64,000 nt of DNA from Caballeronia sp. dw_19 (GTDB lineage: Bacteria; Pseudomonadota; Gammaproteobacteria; Burkholderiales; Burkholderiaceae). This document shows positions 7,681-15,537 of the stretch, one piece after another. Position numbers and translations under genes: made by a program. Numbering within the stretch: the first letter of the stretch is position 1; each line of letters opens with the position of its first letter. A model generated the notes under the pieces. The model did not search any database and was not told the origin of the DNA. It worked only from the letters and a program-made list of their open reading frames with translations. The stretch is from the NCBI RefSeq assembly GCF_018449515.1, contig NZ_JAAVUQ010000013.1, forward strand, positions 124,001-188,000, given 5' to 3'.

Positions 7681-8754
7681 ATGTCCTCGACTCCCGGCGT
7701 CAGCGGCGGCGATGCGGCCAAGCCCGGCCTCACCGACCCAAAGCTCGATGAGCGTATCGGCCAGCAGTGGTATCAGCCGCGCATTCCCCGCGCCGTTCTG
7801 AAAGAGTTGATGAAACGCAGCGACGCCGAAGGCCTCCGCAACTTCGTGCCATGGCTGTTGGTGCTGGTAGCGTCGGGTTGGGTGGCGGCGTTCTGTTGGG
7901 GAACGTGGTGGGCGGTGCCGGCCTTCCTGGTCTACGGCACGATCTATTCGTCCAGCGACGCCCGTTGGCACGAACTCGCCCATGGCACGCCGTTCAAGAC
8001 CCGCTGGCTCAACGACGCCTTCTATCACCTGTCTTCGTTCATGACGATCCGCGAAGGCTACTGGTGGCGCTGGAGCCACGCGCGGCATCACACGCACACG
8101 TACTTCCAGGAGCGTGACCCGGAAATCCAGGTCGCACGGCCGACGCAGGTCTTGCCGATCATTGTCGATTTCTTCGGACTGCTAGGTAGTTCGCTAGAGA
8201 TCCGCAAGGTCATCCGGCATGCGTTCGGCCGTGTAGATGCCACCACCGACGCGTTCCTCCCCGCCACCGAAAAGCCGAAGATGATCTGGTCATGCCGCAT
8301 CTATCTGCTTGTGGTCATCGGCACGATCGGACTTGCCATCGCACTCCGTAGTTTCCTGCCGCTGATGTTCGTGTGGACGCCCCGTTTTTACGGCGGCTGG
8401 CTGCATCAGTTGCTCGGCCTGACGCAGCATGCGGGGCTCGCGGTCAACGTGAAGGACCATCGGTTGAATACACGCACGGTGTACATCAATCCGGTCTTCC
8501 GCTTTCTGTATCTGAACATGAACTACCACCTCGAACATCATCTCTTGCCGATGGTGCCGTTCCACGCGCTGCCGCGTTTGCATGAAGTCATCAAGGATCA
8601 GCTTCCGCCCGCTTATCCGAGCCTTTACGCGGTGTATCGCGAGATGGTGCCCGCGTTATGGAAACAGCGCTCCGAGCCAGACCATGTGATCGAACGCAAG
8701 GTGCCGGTTGAAAGCGGTCCGCACGGAACATTTGCGACCCAGTCGGGCATCTGA
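7681..8754 (+). CDS. Membrane fatty acid desaturase-type diiron oxygenase
   Basis: This 357-residue integral membrane enzyme has three histidine boxes: HELAH at 97-101, HARHH at 133-137 and HLEHH at 283-287. They form the diiron site of the fatty-acid desaturase/alkane hydroxylase superfamily. Membrane segments are seen around 57-90 and 215-245. It begins an operon whose next two genes encode a Rieske ferredoxin and a ferredoxin reductase, so electrons probably flow NAD(P)H to reductase to ferredoxin to diiron centre. Such soluble partners suggest a catabolic hydroxylase or demethylase rather than a lipid desaturase. The substrate is unknown; the downstream isomerase and LacI regulator hint at a sugar-like or polyol compound. 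Confidence 0.88.
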   Translation: MSSTPGVSGGDAAKPGLTDPKLDERIGQQWYQPRIPRAVLKELMKRSDAEGLRNFVPWLLVLVASGWVAAFCWGTWWAVPAFLVYGTIYSSSDARWHELAHGTPFKTRWLNDAFYHLSSFMTIREGYWWRWSHARHHTHTYFQERDPEIQVARPTQVLPIIVDFFGLLGSSLEIRKVIRHAFGRVDATTDAFLPATEKPKMIWSCRIYLLVVIGTIGLAIALRSFLPLMFVWTPRFYGGWLHQLLGLTQHAGLAVNVKDHRLNTRTVYINPVFRFLYLNMNYHLEHHLLPMVPFHALPRLHEVIKDQLPPAYPSLYAVYREMVPALWKQRSEPDHVIERKVPVESGPHGTFATQSGI

Positions 8755-8780
8755 ACAACTTTAACCACCCGGAGGCTTTT

Positions 8781-9131
8781 GTGGCCGTTGAAACGAATAA
8801 CATCGAATGGGTCGTCGCCTGCGCTGCCAGCGAGATCGCCGAAGAAGACGTAATCCGTTTCGATCACGCAGGCGCGAGTTACGCGGTGTATCGGATCGCT
8901 GAAGGGTTTTTTGCATCGGATGGCTGGTGCACCCACGAACGCGCCCACCTCGCCGACGGCTTCGTGCTCAATCGGGAGATCGAATGCCCTCTGCATCAGG
9001 GACGTTTCGATATTCCCACAGGCAAGCCCAAAAGCCCGCCCGTCTGCGTGCATTTGAAGACTTACCCGGTGCGTATTGAAGGCGGCGAAGTGCTGCTCGG
9101 CGTACCGCCGCAAGCGACGGCCGCGTCATGA
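8781..9131 (+). CDS. Rieske-type [2Fe-2S] ferredoxin
   Basis: This 116-residue protein has the Rieske ligands C50-T-H52 (WCTHERAHL) and C69-P-L-H72 (ECPLHQGRF), the spacing of ferredoxins of multicomponent oxygenases. It starts with GTG at 8781 behind GGAGG, 26 bases after the desaturase stop. Its stop overlaps the reductase start as ATGA, indicating translational coupling. It should shuttle electrons from the reductase to the membrane diiron oxygenase. Pairing a Rieske ferredoxin with a desaturase-family oxygenase, rather than with a Rieske oxygenase alpha subunit, is less usual. Confidence 0.93.
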   Translation: MAVETNNIEWVVACAASEIAEEDVIRFDHAGASYAVYRIAEGFFASDGWCTHERAHLADGFVLNREIECPLHQGRFDIPTGKPKSPPVCVHLKTYPVRIEGGEVLLGVPPQATAAS

Positions 9132-10381
9132 AAAACCGGGCCGCCATGGTGATTATCGGCGCCGGGCAAAGCGGAGCGCGCGCCGCCCATGCGTTGCGCG
9201 ATAACGGCTGGGACGGCGAGATCACGCTGCTCGGTAACGAAGGGGTTGCGCCTTATGACAGGCCACCGCTCTCCAAGGCCGTGTTGCTCGGTCAGAAAAC
9301 CACCGCGCAGTGTGCGCTGTATGACGATACGTTTTACTCCGAGCAACGCATCGACCTGCGTGTCGATGCAAGCGTTCAAGAGATCGACCGCGCAGCGCGC
9401 AAGGTGGTTTTGAAGGACGGCCATACCGTCGCTTATCAGCGCCTGCTGATCGCGACCGGCGCGGCGCCGCGTCGCTTGAACGTGCCCGGTGCAACGCTTG
9501 AGGGCGTACATGTCTTGCGTACGGCAGCAGACGCCGCAAGCGTAGCCGGCGAGTTGTTGCCGGGACGGAAGATCGCGATCGTGGGAGCAGGATTTATCGG
9601 GCTGGAGATCGCGGCGACGGCGATTGCAAGAGGCTGTGAGGTGATCGTAATCGAAGCGGCAGCGCGTGCACTCATGCGCGCCGTGCCGGAGATTGTCGCG
9701 GCGTATCTGGTGGAACGACACAGGCAGATGGGCGTGGACGTGCGCTTCGCCGTGCAAGTCGACCGGATCATCGGATCAAACATGAAACGCGTCACGGGCG
9801 TAAAGCTCTCGGACGGTACGACCATCGCGTGCGATTGCGTGATCGCCGGCATTGGCGTAAAGCCGCGCACCGAGCTGGCGGAAGCGGCGGGTATCGACGT
9901 AGCAGACGGCATCGCGGTGGATGACACGCTGCGCACCAACGATCCACACATCTTCGCAGCCGGCGATGTCTGCTCGTTCCCGCACCGGCTGTTCCGCCGG
10001 CGCATGCGACTCGAATGCTGGAAGAACGCGGAAGACCATGCGCGCATTGTCGCGCGCAACATGCTGGACCGCGGCGAGACTTACTCCGAAGTCCCGTGGT
10101 TCTGGTCCGATCAATACGACATGACCATCCAGATTGCGGGCATGCCCGCGTTCGGCGTGACGACCGTCGTACGCGAGACGAGCGCCGCATCGCGGGTCTT
10201 CTTTGCACTGGATCGCGATGGCGTGCTGGTCGGCGCGAGCGGCGTGGGCCAGGCAAGCGAGATCGCGCGTGACGTGCGCGTAGCACAGGAGTTGATTGCG
10301 CGGCGTGCGTGCGTTGAACCTTCCTTGCTCTCGGATCGCAGCGTAAAGCTCAAACCTCTCCTTGCCGTGGAGGCGCTATGA
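9128..10381 (+). CDS. FAD-dependent ferredoxin reductase
   Basis: This 417-residue flavoprotein resembles the reductases of dioxygenase and P450 systems. The FAD motif is at the N-terminus (MVIIGAGQSGARAAHALR), the NAD(P)H motif follows (IAIVGAGFIGLEIAATAI), and the conserved second FAD contact is IFAAGDVCSFP. A C-terminal reductase domain contains WFWSDQYDMTIQIAG, typical of this class. It overlaps the ferredoxin gene upstream and the isomerase gene downstream by four bases each, so all are co-translated. Its role is to pass electrons from NAD(P)H to the Rieske ferredoxin. Confidence 0.93.
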   Translation: MKNRAAMVIIGAGQSGARAAHALRDNGWDGEITLLGNEGVAPYDRPPLSKAVLLGQKTTAQCALYDDTFYSEQRIDLRVDASVQEIDRAARKVVLKDGHTVAYQRLLIATGAAPRRLNVPGATLEGVHVLRTAADAASVAGELLPGRKIAIVGAGFIGLEIAATAIARGCEVIVIEAAARALMRAVPEIVAAYLVERHRQMGVDVRFAVQVDRIIGSNMKRVTGVKLSDGTTIACDCVIAGIGVKPRTELAEAAGIDVADGIAVDDTLRTNDPHIFAAGDVCSFPHRLFRRRMRLECWKNAEDHARIVARNMLDRGETYSEVPWFWSDQYDMTIQIAGMPAFGVTTVVRETSAASRVFFALDRDGVLVGASGVGQASEIARDVRVAQELIARRACVEPSLLSDRSVKLKPLLAVEAL

Positions 10382-11247
10382 CGCAACGGCTCGACATCTA
10401 TCAGTCGCTATGGGCAATGGAGCGCCGTCATACCGATGGTCATGAACGTTCACTTGAAGACAACATAGCGATGATCGCGCAAGCGGGTTTCAACGGCGTC
10501 AGCGCTTCTTACGCATCGCGCGATGATGTGCGTCGGCTTAGCGGTTTGTTAAGACCGCTCGGCCTGCAAGCAGAAGCACAATGTTTTCCGCGTACGGTAG
10601 ATGACCTGCAACCGATCCTTGAAATAGCCACCGAGTTCGGTGTGCATCACATCGACTTGCAGCCCGATGTACGCCCACGTCGCCTCGATGACGCGCTCAA
10701 GTTAATCGATGGATGGACGCGACTCGCCGAGCAGGTGGATTTTCCGGTGTATATCGAAACGCATCGGGACCGCATGACAACTGACCTGCATTTCACGCTC
10801 GATCTGCTCGATGCCCGGCCGGATCTGAAACTGCTCGGCGACATCTCGCACTATCTGGTCGGACGTGAATTCGCGCTGCCCGTGTCCGATGAAAACCACG
10901 CGGACATGCACCGGATTCTCGACCACTCGTGGGCATTTCACGGCCGTGTCGCGAGCCGTGAACAGGTGCAGATAGAGATCTCATTCGAGCCTCACCGGAT
11001 CTGGGTAGATCTGTTTCTTGACTGGTGGCGTTATGGCTTTGCATCGTGGCAACGGCGTGCCGGTCCCGACGACACCCTGGTCTTCACGTGCGAACTCGGA
11101 CCCAAGCCTTACGCAATCATCGGTCGCGATGGCAACGACACGACCGATCGCTGGGCCGAATCGCAGTTGATGCGCGACTGGATTCGGGAACTCTGGAATG
11201 GCCTGAGCTGCCAGGAAAAACCCGCACAGTTAGCGCTTAGTCGCTGA
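10378..11247 (+). CDS. TIM-barrel sugar phosphate isomerase/epimerase-like protein
   Basis: This 289-residue protein has the xylose-isomerase-like TIM-barrel (AP endonuclease 2) pattern: an N-terminal strand and helix (EDNIAMIAQAGFNGVSASYA), VYIETHRDR with metal-ligand Glu and His, LKLLGDISHYLVG with Asp and His, and CELGPKPYAI with a late Glu. These fit a divalent-metal isomerase or lyase active site. It is the last gene of the diiron oxygenase operon, joined by an ATGA overlap. A step after oxidation of a sugar, inositol or similar compound is plausible but unproven. Its 3' end overlaps the convergent LacI gene by 11 bases. Confidence 0.82.
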   Translation: MTQRLDIYQSLWAMERRHTDGHERSLEDNIAMIAQAGFNGVSASYASRDDVRRLSGLLRPLGLQAEAQCFPRTVDDLQPILEIATEFGVHHIDLQPDVRPRRLDDALKLIDGWTRLAEQVDFPVYIETHRDRMTTDLHFTLDLLDARPDLKLLGDISHYLVGREFALPVSDENHADMHRILDHSWAFHGRVASREQVQIEISFEPHRIWVDLFLDWWRYGFASWQRRAGPDDTLVFTCELGPKPYAIIGRDGNDTTDRWAESQLMRDWIRELWNGLSCQEKPAQLALSR

Positions 11248-12277
11248 GCGGAAGGTTTTCGCGTAACAACACCGTGACCGGAATTTGCTGCGGCAACGCC
11301 ACGCCGGGATCGCGATGATAGTGCCGCAAGATGATTTCGATGGAACGCATTGCTTCGGCGGCCGGGTTCTGGTCGAGCACCGCGTCAAGCGTTCCTTCAA
11401 TGAGCAAGCGCCGCGAAATGTCGTTGAGTTCGTGGCCGACGAACACTGTCGAGCGAACCCGGTCGAGTGCCTGGAGCGCCGCGCCGACGCCTTCATCGCC
11501 GACTGAAATGTTGTAGATCCCGCGCAGGTCGGGATAACGCCGGAAGGCGTCGCGAGTGAGGCTTTCGGTGACCGCCGATTGCTCGCGGCTCTCGACGGTC
11601 TCCACGATGTCGCAGTTAGGGAAACGCCGCCGCAGTACCGAACGGAAACCGCTTTCGCGTTCTTCGTGGCCGAGGAAATCATGCATGCCCGTCATCACGA
11701 GCACCTTGCCGCCCGCATCGCCGAGAAAGCGGCCCATCAACTCGCCCGCGACGCGTCCGGCGCCGCGATTGTCGATACCCACGTACGCAAGCCGTCCCGT
11801 TCCCGGCAGGTCGCTGGCGAGCGTGACGACCGGCATCGCGCGGCTGACCAGACGCAGTGCCGCCGTGATGTCGGGATGCTCATACGCGACGATGATCAGC
11901 GCGTCGGCCTTCTGCGTCGCGCGGCTGATGGTCTCGACCACGCGCGCCGGTTCGAGGTTATCGAAGTAGGTCACTGCGCAGATCACGCGCTGCGCTTCGA
12001 AGGTCTTCTGGGCAATTTCGAAACCCTGCTTGAGATAGACGTAATACGGCGCAACGGGTTGTTGCAAAAGGATTGCTATGCGCAGCCATCGCACCGATAC
12101 CGCGTCGAGCGCCCGATCGATCTTGAGCTTGCGCGCCCATTCGAGGACGCGCCGTTCCTTCTCGCGCGAGACGCCGCCGCGGCCGTTGAGCACGCGGTCC
12201 ACGGTTGCCTCGCTGACGTCGGCGGCCTTGGCGATGTCGGCCATGCTCGTTTTGCGGCGGTTGGTCGGGTCGGGCAT
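11237..12277 (-). CDS. LacI family transcriptional regulator
   Basis: This 346-residue protein has an N-terminal helix-turn-helix (SMADIAKAADVSEATVDRVLNGRGGVSREKERRV) followed by a periplasmic-binding-protein-like domain. The HTH has EATVDRVLNG where the common form is ATVSRVLN. ATG 12277, with AAGG just upstream, is preferred over a longer frame. It is convergent with the oxygenase operon, overlapping its 3' end, and is the natural candidate to control it. The effector domain suggests a sugar-like ligand. Confidence 0.9.
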   Translation of the reverse strand: MPDPTNRRKTSMADIAKAADVSEATVDRVLNGRGGVSREKERRVLEWARKLKIDRALDAVSVRWLRIAILLQQPVAPYYVYLKQGFEIAQKTFEAQRVICAVTYFDNLEPARVVETISRATQKADALIIVAYEHPDITAALRLVSRAMPVVTLASDLPGTGRLAYVGIDNRGAGRVAGELMGRFLGDAGGKVLVMTGMHDFLGHEERESGFRSVLRRRFPNCDIVETVESREQSAVTESLTRDAFRRYPDLRGIYNISVGDEGVGAALQALDRVRSTVFVGHELNDISRRLLIEGTLDAVLDQNPAAEAMRSIEIILRHYHRDPGVALPQQIPVTVLLRENLPLSD

Positions 12278-12367
12278 GAGCCTTATACGGTTTAGGGGAT
12301 GAACCACGGGACTGGACTGATGATCGCACTCGCCAATGGTGTTAGTGGTCGGGGTTTATGCCGGGGT

Positions 12368-12493
12368 GGTCGGTTCTGGGTTAGTGGTCGGTTCTGGGTT
12401 AGTGGTCGGTTCTGGGTTAGTGGTCGGTTCTGGGTTAGTGGTCGGTTCTGGGTTAGTGGTCGGTTCTGGGTTAGTGGTCGGTTCTGGGTTAGT
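12368..12493. repeat. Seven perfect 18-bp tandem repeats
   Basis: The unit GGTCGGTTCTGGGTTAGT repeats seven times without a mismatch, at 12368, 12386, 12404, 12422, 12440, 12458 and 12476. Partial or diverged units flank it on both sides (12341-12367 and 12494-12550). Since 18 is a multiple of three, one frame reads GRFWVS over and over, which I regard as fortuitous. One strand is rich in GG and GGG tracts. Confidence 0.95.
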
Positions 12494-12571
12494 GGTCGGG
12501 GTCTATGCCGGGTTGGTCGGTTCTGGGGTTAGCGGTCGGAGTCAGTGCCGGGTTGGTGCTTTCGGCCGTGG

Positions 12572-12809
12572 TGGTCTGCGAGAGTCGGATTTTCTCTTTA
12601 TCACTATTAGCCACTGTGCGTGGCGGCACGTCATTTCTTTGTCCAAAGCGACAAAGAAACGAAGCAAAGAAAGCGCTTTCAAACACGCTACCCTAAGTGT
12701 CCACAGCGTGCAGTTTTCATTCATAGGTGCCCCAAAAGCACGGTGCTCGCCAGAGCTCCGGATGTGTGAACCCCTCCTTCTCCGAACACCGATACCCACA
12801 CGCTTCGCC
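12572..12809 (+). repeat. Left arm of long inverted repeat
   Basis: This arm is the reverse complement of 13134-13372. The two are nearly identical over roughly 200 bp (12572-12775) and more diverged at the inner end. Inside is a perfect hairpin: TTTCTTTGTC (12634-12643), a six-base loop and GACAAAGAAA (12650-12659). Sequence of this kind is, to my recollection, a common dispersed intergenic element in Burkholderia-group genomes. Confidence 0.9.
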
Positions 12810-13133
12810 ACCAGTGATTGAACCTGCCCAAGGAGCACCCCGCGCTATCCGCGGACGACCGACCACCAAATTTGTACGCGCCTCGGACCTCGTCGCCAAC
12901 CCTGCTGGAAACGAGGTCGCGAAGATGCGGGCGGCCGTAACCGACGAAGATAGCTGTACAGAACGCGCAGCCAATTCACAAAAACTGAAGCAGTAAACAC
13001 AAACACGCAAGAAGCTGTGGCCTATGAATACGGTCGCACAGACCAGGTAGCTAAGCCGCGAAGAACCGCAGCCGTAAATACCCGTAATGCCGTGCGGGTT
13101 CCTTAGCAATTGTGCTTGCCCGAGAGCGTACGG

Positions 13134-13372
13134 GGCGAAGCGTGTTCGTGTCAGGATTCGCGAGAAGGAGGGGTTCACACATCCGGCGCTCTGGCGAGCA
13201 CCGTGCTTTTGGGGCACCTATGAATGAAAACTGCACGCTGTGGACACTTAGGGTAGCGTGTTTGAAAGCGTTTTCTTTGCTTCGTTTCTTTGTCGCTTTG
13301 GACAAAGAAATGACGTGCCGCCACGCACAGTGGCTAATAGTGATAAAGAGAATATCCGACTCTCGCAGACCA
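13134..13372 (-). repeat. Right arm of long inverted repeat
   Basis: This is the inverted copy of 12572-12809, separated from it by about 325 bp. The internal hairpin is preserved (TTTCTTTGTC at 13285-13294, GACAAAGAAA at 13301-13310). Its outer flank (13373-13510) is C-rich and resembles the complement of the G-rich tandem array at the other end, so the mirror symmetry extends past the arm. Confidence 0.9.
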
Positions 13373-13527
13373 CTAACACTGAAAGCAGCAACCCGGCATA
13401 GACCCCGACCACTAACACCGAAACCACCACCCCGGCACTGCCCCCCGACCACCCCAGCATAAACCCCAACCACTACCCCTTAGCCCCTAAGAACCCGCAC
13501 AAACCCCAAACCCGAGTGCGAACGAAA

Positions 13528-15213
13528 TCACCTCGGCCGTGTCTTCGAAAACGTGATCGTTTCGAACAACTCGTAAGTCGCAGTCGGCGTCTGGTCGGCG
13601 CCGGGCGCGTGATAGTAGTTCATCGTAATGGACGTCTTGCCACCCGGCTTCCCCGGATCATGATCAAACACGGCAATGCCGTAACCCGTACCGGTATCAC
13701 GCTGCGCCGACCAGATCGCGTCCTCCAGCGCATCGGCGGGCTGACGCACGAACGTATTCGCCGCGGTCCCCGCTACTGGCCGGTTAGGCTTGGTAAACAC
13801 CTTTGCCTGCACTTTGCCCGTTCCAGCGTCCAGCCCATAGACATCCAACGGCGCACTCGTGCCGCCACCACCCAGGATCAGGTGGATCGTGCCCTGACTC
13901 GTATCGAAGGCGCCATCAGCAGGATTCGACGTAACGACCGGCCGAGGCTGCAACGTATCCACCGGTTCGCCCGTCAAGGCGTCCATGCCCGCATGGTGAT
14001 TACATCCACGCACAGGGAAGCTGCGTTCGTAGTCATGGTCATGGCCGCAGAGAACGAGATCGACGCCATAGCGGTCGAACAAGGGCAGCCACGCCTCCCG
14101 GATACCCTTGTCGGAGCCATTGCCAGTCTTCGATGAAGTCAGCGCGTCCTGATGCATCTGGACGACGATCCAGTCGATATCCTTATCCGCGGCCGCCCGG
14201 CGCAATGTCTCCCCGAGCCAGCGCGTCTGCTCGCCGCCGCTGTAGCCACGAATGTAGAGCGATGTCCCCGGGGCGATCGGCGGCTTGCCCGTACTTGCCG
14301 CCGGCACCAGCGGGCTCGGACCCGCGACGAAAGCAGCCGCGTCCTGATAGATCACATCGTCGGCATCGAGCGAGACAAACAGCACGGAACTCACGCGAAA
14401 GCTGTACCAGCGACCGGGAAAACGCGTGCCGTTCTCCGGCAGCGTATAACGCGCCAGATACGATTCGAGGCCTTGCTCGCCGTTGTTGAATTCCACTTCA
14501 TGGTTGCCCGGGCAAGGCATCCAGGGGCGATTGGCAGCCGAAGCCTGCGCATTGTTGCCGAAGTCACGCCATACCTCGGGCTGATGCGCCGGGTTCAGGT
14601 TGGCATAACAGAGGTCGCCGTTGAGCAAGTGAAACAGCGGCTGAAACCGCTCCACTGCCTGCACGGCAAAGCGGCTCTGCGGCGACGAGAGCACCCAGCC
14701 GGTATTCGGCGTGGCGAGATCGCCATAGCTGGTCCAGCGAAACGGGGCACGGCCGTGCGGGGCAGTCCGGAAACTCGCCGTGAAGGGGTGAGCCGCGTTG
14801 CTGTCGTTGTCGGCGGTGACTTCGTACTCGTAGTTGACCGCGGGTTTCAGTCCATGAAGGCGCGCGTGATACGTGCAGACAATCTCGCCGTTGAGTCCAT
14901 CGGTATAAGTACGCTGAATGCCATGCACCGTCATCCTCGTCTCGCCGGCACGGCCAAAGCGTACTCTCGGATTGACCGCCGGAGCCAGCGAGGCCCACGA
15001 GATCACCACCTCGGCCGACGGCTCCTTGCCCCACGTCAGGTGGATTTGCTCGGGCGTGCCGTCCGGGCTCGCCGCAGCGGCCCGGCTAGCTGAAGCCAGA
15101 CCGCCCGCAGCCGTTGCCAGTCCGGATGCACCGGCAAGCTTGAGAAAACCACGCCGCGAAACACTCGCGCCCTGCTCGGCCGACGGAAGATCGTCAATGT
15201 TCTTGTTGGACAT
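13528..15213 (-). CDS. Tat-exported purple acid phosphatase-like metallophosphatase
   Basis: This 561-residue protein carries a twin-arginine signal (SRRGFLKLAG at residues 19-28, then an Ala-rich hydrophobic stretch). A fibronectin-III-like N-domain follows (IHLTWGKEPSAEVVISWAS to AVNYEYEV), then a calcineurin-like phosphoesterase domain: YGDLATPN, NGDLCYANLN, PGNHEVEF, QMHQDAL and GHDHDYERSFP supply the metal ligands. This is the layout of bacterial purple acid phosphatases, which release phosphate from organic esters in the periplasm. ATG 15213 gives a well-placed Tat motif. It stands alone, divergent from the hybrid kinase. Confidence 0.9.
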   Translation of the reverse strand: MSNKNIDDLPSAEQGASVSRRGFLKLAGASGLATAAGGLASASRAAAASPDGTPEQIHLTWGKEPSAEVVISWASLAPAVNPRVRFGRAGETRMTVHGIQRTYTDGLNGEIVCTYHARLHGLKPAVNYEYEVTADNDSNAAHPFTASFRTAPHGRAPFRWTSYGDLATPNTGWVLSSPQSRFAVQAVERFQPLFHLLNGDLCYANLNPAHQPEVWRDFGNNAQASAANRPWMPCPGNHEVEFNNGEQGLESYLARYTLPENGTRFPGRWYSFRVSSVLFVSLDADDVIYQDAAAFVAGPSPLVPAASTGKPPIAPGTSLYIRGYSGGEQTRWLGETLRRAAADKDIDWIVVQMHQDALTSSKTGNGSDKGIREAWLPLFDRYGVDLVLCGHDHDYERSFPVRGCNHHAGMDALTGEPVDTLQPRPVVTSNPADGAFDTSQGTIHLILGGGGTSAPLDVYGLDAGTGKVQAKVFTKPNRPVAGTAANTFVRQPADALEDAIWSAQRDTGTGYGIAVFDHDPGKPGGKTSITMNYYHAPGADQTPTATYELFETITFSKTRPR

Positions 15214-15537
15214 GTCTGGTGTTCCAGTCCTTGAGAGGATAAGCCAGCGAAAGGCATCCACGGCGGCGCAGAGAGCAGACCGGCCCGAAGCACTCCATTA
15301 TTGCCAGATGTGTTTACCAGGCCATGACATGGTCGCGGTAATTCGTTTTCGGCGTGAAATCTGTATTATCCCGCCAGCGGTTGATGTGGCATTGACGTGC
15401 CATTGACGTGGCATTGGCGCGGCATTTCCCGCTGGCTGGACACGCTGGACACCACCGAACGTGGTGCCGGCATATCCCGCTCACGCTAATCATTCGGTCG
15501 AACCGCGCTTTTTGCGCATTAAATAACAGGGACAAAA
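15214..15537. other. Divergent intergenic region with 11-bp tandem repeats
   Basis: This gene-free stretch lies between the metallophosphatase and hybrid kinase genes. It contains three near-perfect 11-bp units, TGGCATTGACG, TGCCATTGACG and TGGCATTGGCG (15387-15419), with a partial fourth. The 11-bp period places them on one face of the helix, as expected for a multi-site operator. They end about 115 bp before the kinase start. Confidence 0.55.

Larger units (their letters stand above)
12278..13527. other. Long gene-free stretch built of repeats
   Basis: About 1.25 kb between the LacI gene and the metallophosphatase gene holds no convincing coding gene. It consists of an 18-bp tandem array at the left, two inverted ~240-bp arms, a ~325-bp unique core and a C-rich right flank that mirrors the G-rich left flank. 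Open frames here cross the repeats, occur in mirror-image pairs and lack recognisable domains, so I treat them as non-coding. Confidence 0.7.

Noticed and set aside
12299..12532. Open frame encoding a repeated GRFWVS peptide
   Set aside because: It simply reads through the 18-bp tandem repeat, which is a multiple of three; there is no ribosome-binding site or family support.
12717..13217. Leftward open frame of about 166 codons inside the inverted repeat
   Set aside because: It runs from one inverted arm to the other, has a mirror-image twin starting with nearly the same residues on the other strand, and shows no domain.
12572..13372. Insertion sequence bounded by inverted repeats
   Set aside because: The ~325-bp core has no transposase-like frame; the arms are far longer than insertion-sequence ends.
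13051..13473. Open frames crossing the right repeat arm on both strands
   Set aside because: They mirror frames in the left arm and owe their length to the repeat sequence, not to coding constraint.
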